Below the pieces are notes generated by a model. It had not been told where the DNA came from and made no database searches. It worked only from the letters and a program-made list of their open reading frames with translations. The translations under genes were made by a program, and so were the position numbers. From Roridomyces roridus (Eukaryota; Basidiomycota; Agaricomycetes; Agaricales; Mycenaceae), in assembly GCA_029378245.1 (NCBI GenBank), contig JARKIF010000089.1:62001-126000 (forward strand): a stretch of 64,000 nt of DNA, written 5' to 3'. The number at the start of each line of letters is the position of its first letter. The stretch's first letter is position 1. Positions 1 through 10,349 of this stretch are shown piece after piece.

Positions 1-1999
1 ACTGTGGACGCGGTGAGAAACAAGCTTGCGTGGCCGGGCTCAGAGCTCCCGATCCCAAGTTTTGCCGCTATTTGGGGCTTCGAATCTCTTCTCCAACTGT
101 TCATCTGGCTTCGGAGTTCTCACTGGCTCCCACTGGAAACGAGCTGTTCATCACATCCAAATGTAGGATCCCTCACATGCGCAAGGAATGCGGGGCTTGA
201 GCACTCAAGGAGAATCAATCACCGAAAAAGGAAGTTCACACCTAAGATTACAGATGATACTGCTACGCGGCTCTGGAACGGCTCGGGATCTCATCTGTTT
301 CTGGAGTGTCCTCGTTTTCAAGTTTTCAACTCTTCTTGCCTGCCTCTCCCAGCAATTGGCGGTTACGAGAACTTACTTGCTAAGTTCTCGTTCTTTTAAA
401 ATTCAGTCAGGCCAGAAGTTGGGCAACTTTTTAACATCATTACAACTTTTGATTGTGGCGGCTGTGCATTTCCTTTTTGCGGCTACAATCACTGATTTTG
501 ACAGCTGCCATCAGCAGATTTTTCTTTTCTCTCCAGAGCATCCAATTTCCCCCCAAATGACTTGAGATTTCACAAGTAAATCTTCAGTACCTGGACTTGA
601 GTTTTGTTCCCTGAGACTGAGGTCTCATTCCAAATATTGAATATGATATTGGTGATTTACTTGTGGTTTGTGATCAGCTCATTCTAGCTTCACTGGAGAC
701 CTGGGCCTCTGACATGCCGGTATGCTTGAAGAAGGACATGCACTGCTGCTAAACGCACCTTCAGGAAAAATTACAAAAAAGAATTGCAGTCAAAATGAGG
801 GAAATTCTGTTATTGATGTTCATATTCATTAACACTGATTTCCAGTGTCCTCACTGAGATTTCACCCCAACTGTGCAGTCCTGGAGCAGCTTGAAGACAA
901 AATCTTGGCCTGGATGTGTGCAAAGAGCCCACATTTTCCTTGAAACCCTGGATACTGGAACACCCAGTGGGTACATCCCATCCACAGGATTTTTGGACCC
1001 TGGTCTGTGGAGTACTTGGCTATTTCACAACAGTCCTATTGTACATCTATCACTAACACTTTCTGTGGGAGTGTCCCAGTGGGCCAAATGGCAGCTGAAT
1101 TGCAAGCCACAGAGATTTGAACTGATCTCATTAGGCTTGGCAGTGTAAGGTAAAGTCAAAGGATAGCAGGGTTCTACATATTATGGTGAGTGCTCCCATG
1201 TAGTCAAAAGCCATTTTTTCTTCAAGGTTTTGGCTTGCAGACAGAGTGAGGTAGCCCAGAAAGGCATCACAATAGTCACGTCACAGGGAGCCGGGTTCTC
1301 TGGACAGCCACTTGGCCACATCATGATCACTGATCAATGACTTGCAGTCTCTCAACCACAAGTTGCAGGACTTTGTGCTCGATTCAAATGGTTGAGCAAC
1401 TATTTATGTTCCATACTTTCAACCCGACCAAGTTCTCGTATATGCCGTGCTTGCAACGGCCCGGACCCCCAATTCATTCTATCGGGTCACGGCCGTATGT
1501 CTCAATCTCAAGCCACGCATGCACTAAGACTCATATGCAATCTCGCGCCGTAATCAGCACCGGCAACAATACGATCCCTTGCATCGCAATTTTGGACCAC
1601 CTCGGCTTCCGACATATCATTCAAATACTGCGGCTGGTGGCTAGGTAACTGATCCCTTGCGAGTTCTTTCCCTTCATCTCGACCCCACCATCGCACACAT
1701 TGTACTCCTCGAGTCTCCGCAGGAAGCTTCCTCCGCCTCAGTCGAGGCATTCTAACAGTACGCTATGTCAGTTTCGCCATTGTCCGTCCTGATTTGTTTA
1801 TAGCTGTAGGTTGGTACCCGGACAACACGCCGTGATATCCATACACTCTGGGCAATTCCGACACGACAAAATGTGTAGGCGCAGACGTGAGGGTCCGCGA
1901 CCTGGAAAGGTGCTTCAGTGGCGAGCCGCTGCAAGTTGTAGCCTGGTATTTCAATTACGCTGTCCCATTTCGCGATGCAGACTTTTCAACGGTCTTCAG
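1..1999. other. Gene-poor region, no supported gene
   Basis: I see no coding region I can defend here. Open frames are short, lack recognisable motifs and do not connect across plausible introns. The last 100-200 bases probably contain the 5' exon (start codon and signal peptide) of the mucin-like gene that becomes recognisable at 2000, but I could not place that exon. Confidence 0.5.
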
Positions 2000-3526
2000 C
2001 TAAACAATGATTCGGGCGAGGACCCTTGCCAAGTGGACAACTTCTGTTCACTGCTGAACGTGAACTCGACGGAGGACCAGATCGATTGTTTCTGCACAAG
2101 CGCTGCCTACCTTGTCGTTTCTGCATGCGACTTTTGTTCAGAACGACCAGCCAGAAAGTGAGCCGTTACCAAATGACTGAGGGTCCGCAAAACTAAACGG
2201 TTTTGAAGCTGGACGACCTACGCCGAAACCGCTGGTTGTGGGAACAACACAACTCCTGACCCGTTCGTTCCTCGATTCATCTCAAACACCTGTTTTTTGT
2301 CTGATTTGATCCAGACGTATCCCCTCCCCGTTGCCCTGTCAGTTCTACATCTACGCATTCCAGTGCTCCTCCTCATTCTAGAATTCTAGCCGAAAGCACG
2401 GCGCTCCCGTCTTGGGTGTTGGCCATGGTTTCTGCCACCCCTTCGGTTAGTCATTTGTTCCAAGTCAGAGGCACCTCCCTGCTCACTAAACACGATTCAG
2501 GCGACAGATTTCGACGTGAGGGCTGCGACCCGCCTCGCTCTTTCCATATCCAGTGCCAAAATACCACCCGCTTTCACTTCAGCGCCAGAAACCGCCACCT
2601 TTTCATCCACACCGTTACGCTTACCGAGCGTTTCGATTCAGAGGCTACCGAGCCCTGAATTGTCTCAATCGACGCCCCAAGTCAAACCCATATCAAGTTC
2701 GATTTCCCAACTTCCGGCGGGGTCATCTCAATCTACCGGCGAATCGTCTCAACCCACCCCCGGATCATCTCAACCAGTAGTCAGTTTGGTGCAATTCACA
2801 TCGGAATCCGCCTCGTCTCAATCTACAACGACGGCAGCTTCAGAGTCGGGCCCGTCTACAGCGCCGCCCAGTACTCCAGCGTCAAGCAGCGCATTATTTC
2901 AATCCACAGTGTCACCTGGACTTGCTCCTGGTCCGACGTCTTCTGACGGCTCCCACAAGTCGGTAATCTCCATGGGATCCAAAGTCGGGATCGTCCTCGG
3001 AAGCACTTTGCTTGTGCTATGTATGGCTGTGGTGCTTCTCGTCGTCCGACGTCGCCGTCGGCCTGACGGTGCCAGCCTTGCGGCCCAAGTTGACCCCTTT
3101 CTAGAAAATCAGGATATCCCTGGCGACGAGGTCCCCCGCCCATATCCCATTCATCTATACCCAGACCCACCTTTCTCCGACAAACGCGTCACCGCGCTGG
3201 CAAGCGTCCGACGCCGGTACCTCGAACACGAGATGCGAGCCGCTCGGGAGAGGATAGAACACATGAAATCGCGACGGGAATGGCCTGTGTCGTTCTTGTC
3301 TCTCCTCCGCGTTGCTACTCGTCGACGAACGGAGTCTGAAACGATTTCGCGGTTGCGAGAGCAGATTGCTGCGCAAGAGGCACGAATTCAGGAGTTGGAG
3401 GCCGAAATGACTTCACCGTGGGCTCTTGGGCTTTCGGATGAGCTGCCGCCGGGGTATTTGGACTCGCAGGAGGGCGCGCGCCGCGCGGGGGAGATGCTGA
3501 ATGTTCAAGTAGGCAGGGAATTGTAG
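2000..3526 (+). CDS. Mucin-like single-pass membrane protein (5' end unresolved)
   Basis: This is a probable cell-surface protein of a type common in mushrooms. The first recognisable exon (2000-2157) encodes a cysteine-rich ectodomain piece with DPCQ, CSLL, CFC and SACDFC motifs. It splices at 2158/2209 in phase to an exon starting WTTYAETAGC. Further on, a piece reading ALPSWVLAM ends at a GTTAGT donor and joins an exon starting ATDFDVRAAT, which runs to the stop at 3526. That last exon has a Ser/Thr/Pro-rich stalk with repeated SSQ-P/S units, then one transmembrane helix (VGIVLGSTLLVLCMAVVLLV) followed by a stop-transfer RRRRRP and a cytoplasmic tail with a predicted coiled coil. Exon boundaries between about 2250 and 2500 are uncertain. 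Function is unknown; the topology suggests a wall-stress sensor or surface mucin. Confidence 0.65.
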
Positions 3527-3618
3527 CATCTCGAGATCTGCCCTGATATCGATTAGCACACTGTCATTCTAAATCAAATAATTCAATTCCTCGCTCACTC
3601 ACACATATGAAATGGAGT

Positions 3619-4055
3619 CAACGGGGCACCGGGATCGAAATTTCGTACCGGGGGAGGGGGGGGGGGTCCTGAGAGGGCTCGAAAAAAAATTCTATATGTA
3701 TATTAGTAAATGTGTTTTGGAGCATATTGGACACTCTTGATTGAAATTTCCAAATCGGGACTGATATATTACATAATACAGCTGCCAGTCTCATCGACTC
3801 TCACAAGACATTGCCACAGACAACAAGTGTATCATTGCTCAAGTACACATGAGATGGGTCTAATTGACACTGGGGTCCTCTAATAAGTTTGTAATACATA
3901 TTTTTCCTATGGTTGGGAGCCGCGGATTGCTCGGACCGCCGGTAAATCACATGATCGTGGGAATCATCTGCCTTATATAGGAGGGGGGGGGGGTCCAGCC
4001 AGGGTCGAAAAAAACTTTTCGACCCTATATCCGAAATTCCGATCCCGATGCCCCC
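3619..4055. repeat. TIR element with G-tracts (MITE-like)
   Basis: The left end (about 3619-3643) reads GGGGCACCGGGATCGAAATT and the right end (about 4030-4055) is its near-perfect inverse, CCGAAATTCCGATCCCGATG followed by CCCC. Inside are two runs of more than ten G followed by TCC, and a hairpin (TCGAAAAAAACTTTTCGA, near 4007) directly before the right end. No convincing target duplication is visible. The right-end segment, from the hairpin to GATGCCCCCTTG, recurs almost unchanged at about 13693-13753, so this is a dispersed repeat. Confidence 0.6.
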
Positions 4056-4651
4056 TTGAATGGAGTTGTGTAATAAGGATTGGGAACAGCGAAACGGGAA
4101 GTCGATTGGGATCATGCCGATTAATTTTACAAACTTGGGTGAATATATCTAAGGATCCTCGGTCCATGGAATGGTACCTTCTAGCCCATCCCAAGGTGTG
4201 GCACGGCGGAGTAACCGAAAAGTCTTCGTCCCCGGTCCTCCAGGTCCCGTCCAAGAGCGCCGAGTTCCTTTTCGGAATCTATCTAGTGTTAGCTGATCAC
4301 AATTTCGACGTTGCGTCGACGGGGTCTCTGAATCATTCAATCGACGCCGCTGCCATCGGTGCACATACCACCCGTTCATCATTGGCAATGGCATCTTTGT
4401 TGTGCCGTGTATTCTATCCTATCCTATCCTATCCAACAGAGTCCCGGCCCGGCATGCCATCGGCAGTGTCAGGCAGGATTTAGCGTTTTTGTGTGAGCGA
4501 AGTAGGATGCCAGCAGTAGTTGACACAATGCCTTACATTTCAGTGGAAACACAAAAAATTGACCGAATCGCAAGCGCGGCGGCCACGAGTATGGTGGGAC
4601 TACTGAATAGTGGACCCATAGAACCCTGTCCACATTCATCATTAGCTGTAG
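4056..4651. other. Intergenic, short CTATC microsatellite
   Basis: This is the 3' flank of the DUF3455 gene. Near 4412-4432 there is a short pentanucleotide microsatellite (about four CTATC units). I see no gene or RNA here. Confidence 0.5.
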
Positions 4652-5519
4652 CTATCCCGACTTCCTGCATGAACACTCACAATACATCGCCGCATATTTG
4701 ACAGAAATCGGAGACTCTCCAACTTGGCACTAAGAATACTGGATCAGTCGAAAGACAGCGGGGAGGAAGAATTGTGTATACGGAAGACGGAGGTGATCCG
4801 TTGACGGTATCAATACGGAACACTTGCTTTGCGAGGTTGCCCTGAACATTGTTCAACTCCAGCCAGTCAATCGCAGGCGGTCCCGCGGGCGAGGGTATGT
4901 CCCCCGCTTTAGCGGCGATGACAAACGCATCTGGATGTCCTGCGAGCGAGGCGGAGGTAAAGTCGAATTTGGGGCTCACGCCAGATCCCGAGGGCGAGGG
5001 AACGAAATAATGCTTGGTGATTTGAGTATGCGGACGTCGTTCGCGATGTAGATCATTATCATACCTGGCCGAGAACGAGCGGGGTGTGAAGCGGGGCGAG
5101 GATGTTGATTATGCCTTGGATGGTGGTGGCCGGAGGGAGCTGAGACCACAAAGCAAACGCATTCTGAGGGAGACCCGCAAATTGTGCGGTGCCATAGAGG
5201 CAGGAGATGTCGAACAGCTCGGCGACGGCACCGACATTTCTGTGTGAATGGATCGTGAATATTATGGTTACGGACAAGAACGCTCGTACGTCCATGTACC
5301 GCTGCTCGCGCAGGTGTAGTTTTGCACACCGATTGCGAGCGCGATGTAAGATGGGCCCTCCGACGGCGCGACGAGCATGGTTTGGTTGTCTGGGAGGATG
5401 ATTTGGGCATTCGTGGTGGAGCAGATCCCACTTTCCTGGCGCGGGAGTAGCGCCTGAGAAGGAAAGTTGAGAGCCGACACAGTTGCGAGGAAGAGAGAGA
5501 GTCGGGCGAAGCTGAACAT
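4652..5519 (-). CDS. DUF3455 family secreted protein
   Basis: Four exons give an uninterrupted 237-residue protein: 5519-5290, 5239-5065, 5012-4782 and 4729-4652. All introns are about 50 bp, GT-AG, and the phases agree. The N terminus MFSFARLSLFLATVSALNFP is a clear signal peptide. DUF3455 landmarks follow in order: GVQNYTC, GTWTNVGAVAELFD (formed only by splicing), a stretch around FDF, SPAGPPAIDWLELNNVQG, VFRIDTVNGSPPSSC, and a terminal ISVKYAAMY. Related fungal proteins often end in YW-F soon after YAAMY; here the Trp is replaced by Cys and there is a short Cys-containing tail (CECSCRKSG), which is unusual. The domain has been described as malate-dehydrogenase-like by sequence, but no enzymatic role is established. 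The gene stands alone with no obvious operon-like partner. Confidence 0.88.
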
Positions 5520-6260
5520 GGTTTGAGAAGAGAGGAGCGGGGCTACTGAGGAATTAGACTCATGTCTCTCGTTTTTGTATCTGCAAAGCCGTCGGCCAAC
5601 CCTTGCGCGTTCTTCGATGTATTGCTCTCCCGCAGAGCGGGTTCCTGGCACCAAGATTGAATGGAGGCATCTGAAAATTCCGCTCTTGGCGGCCACAAGG
5701 AAGTATTAACTCTGTAGTAGCTGGAGCCGCTAGTTGCGACTCTGGCGCGTATGTATTGCCTCTCCGGGCCGCGGAAGAAATGTGCTGATCAGGGGGCCAG
5801 AGGACGTCCGGGAGCCAAGCTAGCCATACGGGTGCTGAAAAAGTGCGGGGGCTGACTCAATCAAATCGTGTCTATCCTCCTAGAGAGCGTAGGTTCGAAG
5901 GACGAGGGTTAGCTCAAGCAGAGTAGTTGAAGGTACAGCAGAATTGGAAGTCACTCCAAATCCAACTCATTCAGCATCGGATGTTTTATTGCTCGAGGTG
6001 TGCATGTGTTTCTGCGATCAAGTCGTTCATTGATTGCGAGATGACCCTGCGCGAGGCACGAGCGTAGGGTCAGCGGAAGATAAGCTAGTTAGTGAGAGCG
6101 GGCATGTACCTCTTCGTGTATTTTCTTGCTGAGTTCGGTGGATCATTGTTTGCCGACGGATGCCGTGATCAGATTCGGTCGGTTCCCGACCATCTTTCTC
6201 CATTTCCTTTCCTCGTTCTTTTGCGCGTTTTCGTCCTCGTTACGCGTCCAAACTGCGAAT
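5520..6260. other. Promoter side of DUF3455 gene and 5' flank of DIRS element
   Basis: There is no gene here. The left part should hold the minus-strand promoter of the DUF3455 gene. The right part is the leader of the DIRS-like element, whose 5' inverted terminal repeat I could not delimit. Confidence 0.4.
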
Positions 6261-7496
6261 ATGACCACCCCTACGTATCACAAATACAAGCCCACGGAGT
6301 TTATGCCCAACGCCAACTTCCCAGCGCCGTACACCGACGCGACGATTTGGGACACGTTCTTTGCCACACCACCTTCTCGCTCCTCGACGATTCTCAGCAC
6401 TCGAGAGAGGAACATTGCAAACCTGCGTATCGAGAACGCCAATCTCGAGAGTCGCTTGCAAACGATGGCTGCACAGGTGACTTTCGACTCGAAGCAGTCT
6501 TATAGTTTGGACGTGGGACCGCCGTTGATGGCTCTGTGGACCTTCTCGGCCGAAGAGGTGGCGAGTTTGGCTAATCATAAAGAGGTCTTGTCCAGTGTCG
6601 GCGAGTTGAGTGCGTCTTTGGCAGAGCTAATTGCCCAGTATCGCGATATGACTAGTGATGACGCCGCTGCCGCTGCCAGGTTGTTAGGATCGTTCAGGTC
6701 CACTCTTCCGGGATTGAAGACCCGTCTCGGCATCCCCATCCCTCAGCAGATGATCTCCTCCTTAGTCCACCACCGTTTTATTCCTTTACAAGCACTCGCA
6801 CCAGCGTCTTTGAAGCGTTTCGAAGGAGGTGCCAAAGTCCCGACGGTTCAGCACGCTCCTGCGGATCGCTACGGAAATCATGGGTACGGCGGTGGCAGCA
6901 GCGAAGGTTACGGGGGCAGAGGCGGGTATGGTCGCGGCGTTGGCCATGGACATGGTCATGGTGGATACGGAAGCTCGGCAAACGCACACGGCGGTTGGAG
7001 TGGAGGCTACGGTGGTCGTGACGGGGAAAATGGATATGCTGGTGGCAGTGGCGCTAATGGATTTCGAGGGGATGGCAGATACGGCAAGGCGGAGGCGGAC
7101 AACCGTCGGGCAGACCCACCCAGACAGCCGCGATCAAACCAGCAGTCCTTTCCGGGTGGCGTCAACGGTATTCCCATCGACGGAAACCAGCGGTTTCAAT
7201 TTCGGGCCGACGAGCGCCAGCTATTCTGCCCAATATGTGCCCGGCGAGGACATGGTTATCAGCAACACGACCCCTCGCACACCCGCGATGAAACCAGACA
7301 TTTCGCTGCCCGGGGATATCACGACGGAAGACGATGGTCGTTACTCTCCGTCGGTACCACAACCCCCATATGCGTATACTTCAATATCAACGATCGCTGC
7401 CAATCCACATTCCCCCAGCACACCAACGAATACGCCCACCTCTGTTCTTATTGCGGGTCCGACCAGCACGGCGCCCGTTTCCACGACCGCGCTTGA
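6261..7496 (+). CDS. DIRS-type Gag-like protein with zinc-finger end
   Basis: This is a single exon of 411 residues from ATG 6261 (AAT before the ATG). The N terminal 130 residues carry a short coiled-coil segment (RERNIANLRIENANLESRL). Residues about 210-290 are a Gly/Tyr/Arg-rich low-complexity tract resembling RGG RNA-binding tails. The C-terminal 90 residues contain spaced Cys/His motifs: CPIC, HGYQQHDPSH, CVYFNINDRC, H..H, LCSYCG and H..RFH, matching the double zinc-finger end of gag-like proteins in mushroom DIRS elements. It overlaps the pol frame (different phase) near its 3' end. It is probably a nucleocapsid protein that packages the element RNA. It appears intact, unlike pol. Confidence 0.75.
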   Translation: MTTPTYHKYKPTEFMPNANFPAPYTDATIWDTFFATPPSRSSTILSTRERNIANLRIENANLESRLQTMAAQVTFDSKQSYSLDVGPPLMALWTFSAEEVASLANHKEVLSSVGELSASLAELIAQYRDMTSDDAAAAARLLGSFRSTLPGLKTRLGIPIPQQMISSLVHHRFIPLQALAPASLKRFEGGAKVPTVQHAPADRYGNHGYGGGSSEGYGGRGGYGRGVGHGHGHGGYGSSANAHGGWSGGYGGRDGENGYAGGSGANGFRGDGRYGKAEADNRRADPPRQPRSNQQSFPGGVNGIPIDGNQRFQFRADERQLFCPICARRGHGYQQHDPSHTRDETRHFAARGYHDGRRWSLLSVGTTTPICVYFNINDRCQSTFPQHTNEYAHLCSYCGSDQHGARFHDRA

Positions 7497-8837
7497 CGTT
7501 GAGATACCCCAATCCCTTTTCGCGCACACTCCTTTGGTTTTCCCTGACTTGACCCATACCCTCCACCCCCGTCCTCCGCCTGTTGACCCGGTGGATAAAG
7601 AAATCTTGGAACGCATCATCACACCGTATGACACCCACGCTTTTGAAACTGCGCTTGCACATCTTGATATTGTGGACGAATTCCCGCAGCTTGTCAATAA
7701 CCTACGGCAGGGCTTCCCTATTGGCGAGATGCCCATCCTCGAACGTACCATCATCATTAAAAATCACCCTTCCGTGGCAGCCCATCCCGACGTCGTCCGG
7801 GCATACGTTGACAAGGAGCTTGACGCGCAGCGGATTTCCGGGCCCTTCCAACTCGCCGACGTCGAGAGAATCCTCGGTGGTCCCGTCGTCTCTTCCCCCC
7901 TCCTGGTTTCCGAGAGCGAGCAGGGTCCAGGCAAGCCACCCAAATATCGCGTGTGTCGGAACCTTTCCAAGGTGGCGAAGGAAGAGGGTTTTCCCGATAT
8001 CAATTCATTCATTGACAAAGAGCAATTCCCCACGGCTTTTGATTCGGCGGGAAAGATGGGTGACACGGTTAGTTTGGTTCTAATTCTCGGTCGCATACGA
8101 CCTGCGGGCCCTTATACGGGTGCAATTTATCTCGCTTGCGGCTGCATACGGCCAGTGCACTCCTTATACGGTGTGCACCTACATATTTGGATGGCTATCA
8201 TACAGCCTATGCAGCGCTTATACGGCGCGCATTTCCCATTCTTTCTCTGGCAGCCGCATACGGCTCGCGCATTTCCTTATACGGGGCGCTCATATTTATT
8301 CTTCTTTTTATTCATTTGGCTGTATACGGCCGGCGCACTCCATCATGCGGGGTGCGCCACTCCTGCGTCCCTTATACGGGATGCAATTCGTTTTATTATT
8401 ATTTCATTTGGCTGCATACGGCCGGTGCACTCCATTATACGGGGTGTGCTACCATTGCATCATTTGCTCGTGTGCCCCTTATACGGGACGCGGTTGTTTC
8501 TCCGTTTCTCTCAATGTAATTTGATGGGCATCCTGCTGACATTTTTGACCTGCCTAGATTGCGAATGCTCCTCCGGGCACCACCGCATGCGCTTTTGACA
8601 TTGAATCCTTCCACAGAACCATCCCCGTACATCCTAGCCATAAGGCTTATCTTGTTTTTCAATTTGACGGTGCTTTCTACATTGATCATTGCCATCCATT
8701 CGGTCTCGCCGCGGCTAGCAGCAACGCGGGCCAAGTGGGCTCCGCAGTCGCGCGGATTTGGACTTTGCGTTTAAACAAGGATGGTACAAGGCATTCCTCC
8801 GCTTCGCTCCGGAAGCTTTTATCTGGATGATTTCAAT
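7322..8837 (+). pseudogene. DIRS pol, N-terminal half of reverse transcriptase
   Basis: A frame different from Gag carries the region leading into RT (PPPVDPVDKEILERIITPYD, then ILGGPVVSSPLLV, PGKPPKYRVCRNLS, INSFIDKEQFPTAFDSAG). It runs into an intron with donor GTTAGT near 8069 and acceptor CCTAG near 8556. The next exon encodes the catalytic palm start: NAPPGTTACAFDIESFHRTI, GAFYIDHCHPFGLA, ASSNAGQVGSAVARIW. The frame ends at a stop near 8835, before the catalytic Asp-Asp motif, which lies beyond 10350. The true pol start is not resolved because it overlaps gag. The copy cannot be functional as it stands. Confidence 0.7.
8095..8495 (+). repeat. Degenerate minisatellite inside the DIRS pol intron
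   Basis: About 400 bases are built from alternating degenerate copies of CTGCATACGGCCGGTGCACT and CTTATACGGGGTG-like units (for example near 8100, 8150, 8220, 8275, 8325, 8370, 8415 and 8475). The tract fills nearly the whole intron between two RT exons. The unit contains ATACGG in most copies. No coding potential is needed to explain it. Confidence 0.7.
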
Positions 8838-9780
8838 TCCATTTCTAAGTACCTATGGAAGACTCAATCACTAGACTAAGGAAACAGATACGGTAGTGGA
8901 TTAGGCGGGCTCGTCAATGTCGAAGGTACCAAACCACCACGAGAATGGCGCGGGGCAGAGGCACAAAATGCGAGTGGCGGATGGGGGCTGTAGTGGCCCG
9001 TGGGCTGGAAATGAAATTTGTGGGGCATTGCGTACGCGGGATCCCGTACCGCAGCGGTGTTCAAGGATTGTGTGTCGCCGGGGTTGATTACACGCTGGGA
9101 CCGTAGACGATGTCGAGGAATTCGATGGGGCCGGAGAGCAGCAGCAACAAATGGAGGCAAGGTTGCAGCCAGTGCAAAACGGTGTAAGCTGGAACTTTCA
9201 ACCGCAAGTAGAGGAGAGGTGACCGCCGGGTAGGGAACTCGAGGATAGTACCAGCTGACAGCTGCAGAGAGAAAGACGAAAGAACTCGGCAGCGTAAAGG
9301 GCATTGGTTGCAATTGATGAGTGAGCGTCCAGGCCCCTAGTAGGGACGAGAGATGTTTGTATTCGGGGGCGTTGAACGGAAAACGATGGAGCGGACTACC
9401 GTTAAATAGGTACCCAAGGTGGAGGCCGGCATGGAACTCGAGGATGCGCGTCCAGTGCCGTGACACCTGGACCCGGGGGTTCACGGAGCCGCGAGTAGTG
9501 CAAAAGCTGTTGAAGAACAGCATGAGGCGGGTCAATTGAGCGAAGAGAACCAAACTGGGTATGATTGCTGTGAGCTCTGGATTAAAATTACAGCTCCCGG
9601 CAGTATATGTTGCCTCGAGCCGGCGGCAGGTGGACTAAAATGCTGTTGAGATGCTGTTGAGTTGTGGTTCTCCATGAGAAAAATGAACAAAGATCTCGAG
9701 AGAGACTATTGGCTACTACGCCAGATGAGAGAGAAAGATGAAAAGGTTTTGCACAAACGGGGACAGAAGAATCAATGATG
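8766..9780. other. Unassigned block splitting the RT domain
   Basis: The RT reads GSAVARIW up to about 8765 and resumes with a plausible W..LKERIITLRYEDD (before and after the adjacent hAT-like element), so roughly 1 kb here is foreign. I find no clear TIR or target duplication at its edges. An open minus-strand frame at 8876-9553 has no recognisable domain. A short + frame near 8822 reads YLDDFNSISKYLW, which looks like a second RT-type YxDD but is too short to trust. Confidence 0.4.
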
Positions 9781-9815
9781 GAGCCATAATCTTAAAGAAC
9801 GGATAATCACCCTAG

Positions 9816-10348
9816 TAGGGCTCCGACCCGGCCGTTGACGGCAACGGCCGTCGCTCTGACGGCCGTCATGGGAGGTCGGACGGGCCCCACCCGGCCGTCA
9901 GACCATGTTGCGAGGCCTCAAAACGGCCGGGTGGTACCCGTCAGACCCGTCACGGCCGTCATGACGGGTTAGAGTGGTGACAGCCCGTGCCTCCAGCTAA
10001 ATTGATCATCAGATTGATGTGAACGTGATGCCGAAGTCAAAATTACGGATTGGTACTCGGGAAGCCTCCAGAAGCGCAGTAGTGGGCCATCAGGCAGATT
10101 GCCGATGACCCAAGTGCGCTACCCCTGGAGCATCAAGTGATGATGGCAGCTCGGCATGGGTAATTAGCCGAGGACCCGTCACCACCCGTCATGGCCCGTC
10201 GACGGCCGGGAACGGGTACCCCGTCAACCAAGGAACCGGACCCGGACCCGGCCGTCAAAATTGTGGCTTCAGAGGGCTGTACGGCCGGGCCGGCACCCGT
10301 CGTGACGGCTCGTTGACCCGTCATTTTGACGGTCGGGTCGGAGCCCTA
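9816..10348. mobile_element. Non-autonomous hAT-like element A (533 bp)
   Basis: The ends are TAGGGCTCCGACCCGGCCGT and its inverse with one mismatch, ACGGTCGGGTCGGAGCCCTA. They are flanked by the 8-bp target duplication CACCCTAG (9808-9815) / CACCCTAC (10349-10356), with one difference. An 8-bp TSD and a TAGGG start are typical of hAT elements. The interior is filled with CCCGTC and ACGGCCGTCA units and has no open frame of note. It sits inside the DIRS RT immediately before the TLRYEDD motif. Confidence 0.85.
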
Positions 10349-10349
10349 C

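Noticed and set aside
4412..4432. CTATC microsatellite as a regulatory site
   Set aside because: Only about four units and no nearby promoter context; an ordinary simple repeat.
8822..8878. Second RT YLDDF motif
   Set aside because: Only about 19 codons long and in a frame not connected to the RT exon; treated as coincidence unless an intact copy shows it.
8876..9553. 225-codon minus-strand open frame
   Set aside because: No domain, no signal and proline/serine/leucine-rich composition. It lies in an inserted block of unknown origin, so it could be chance.
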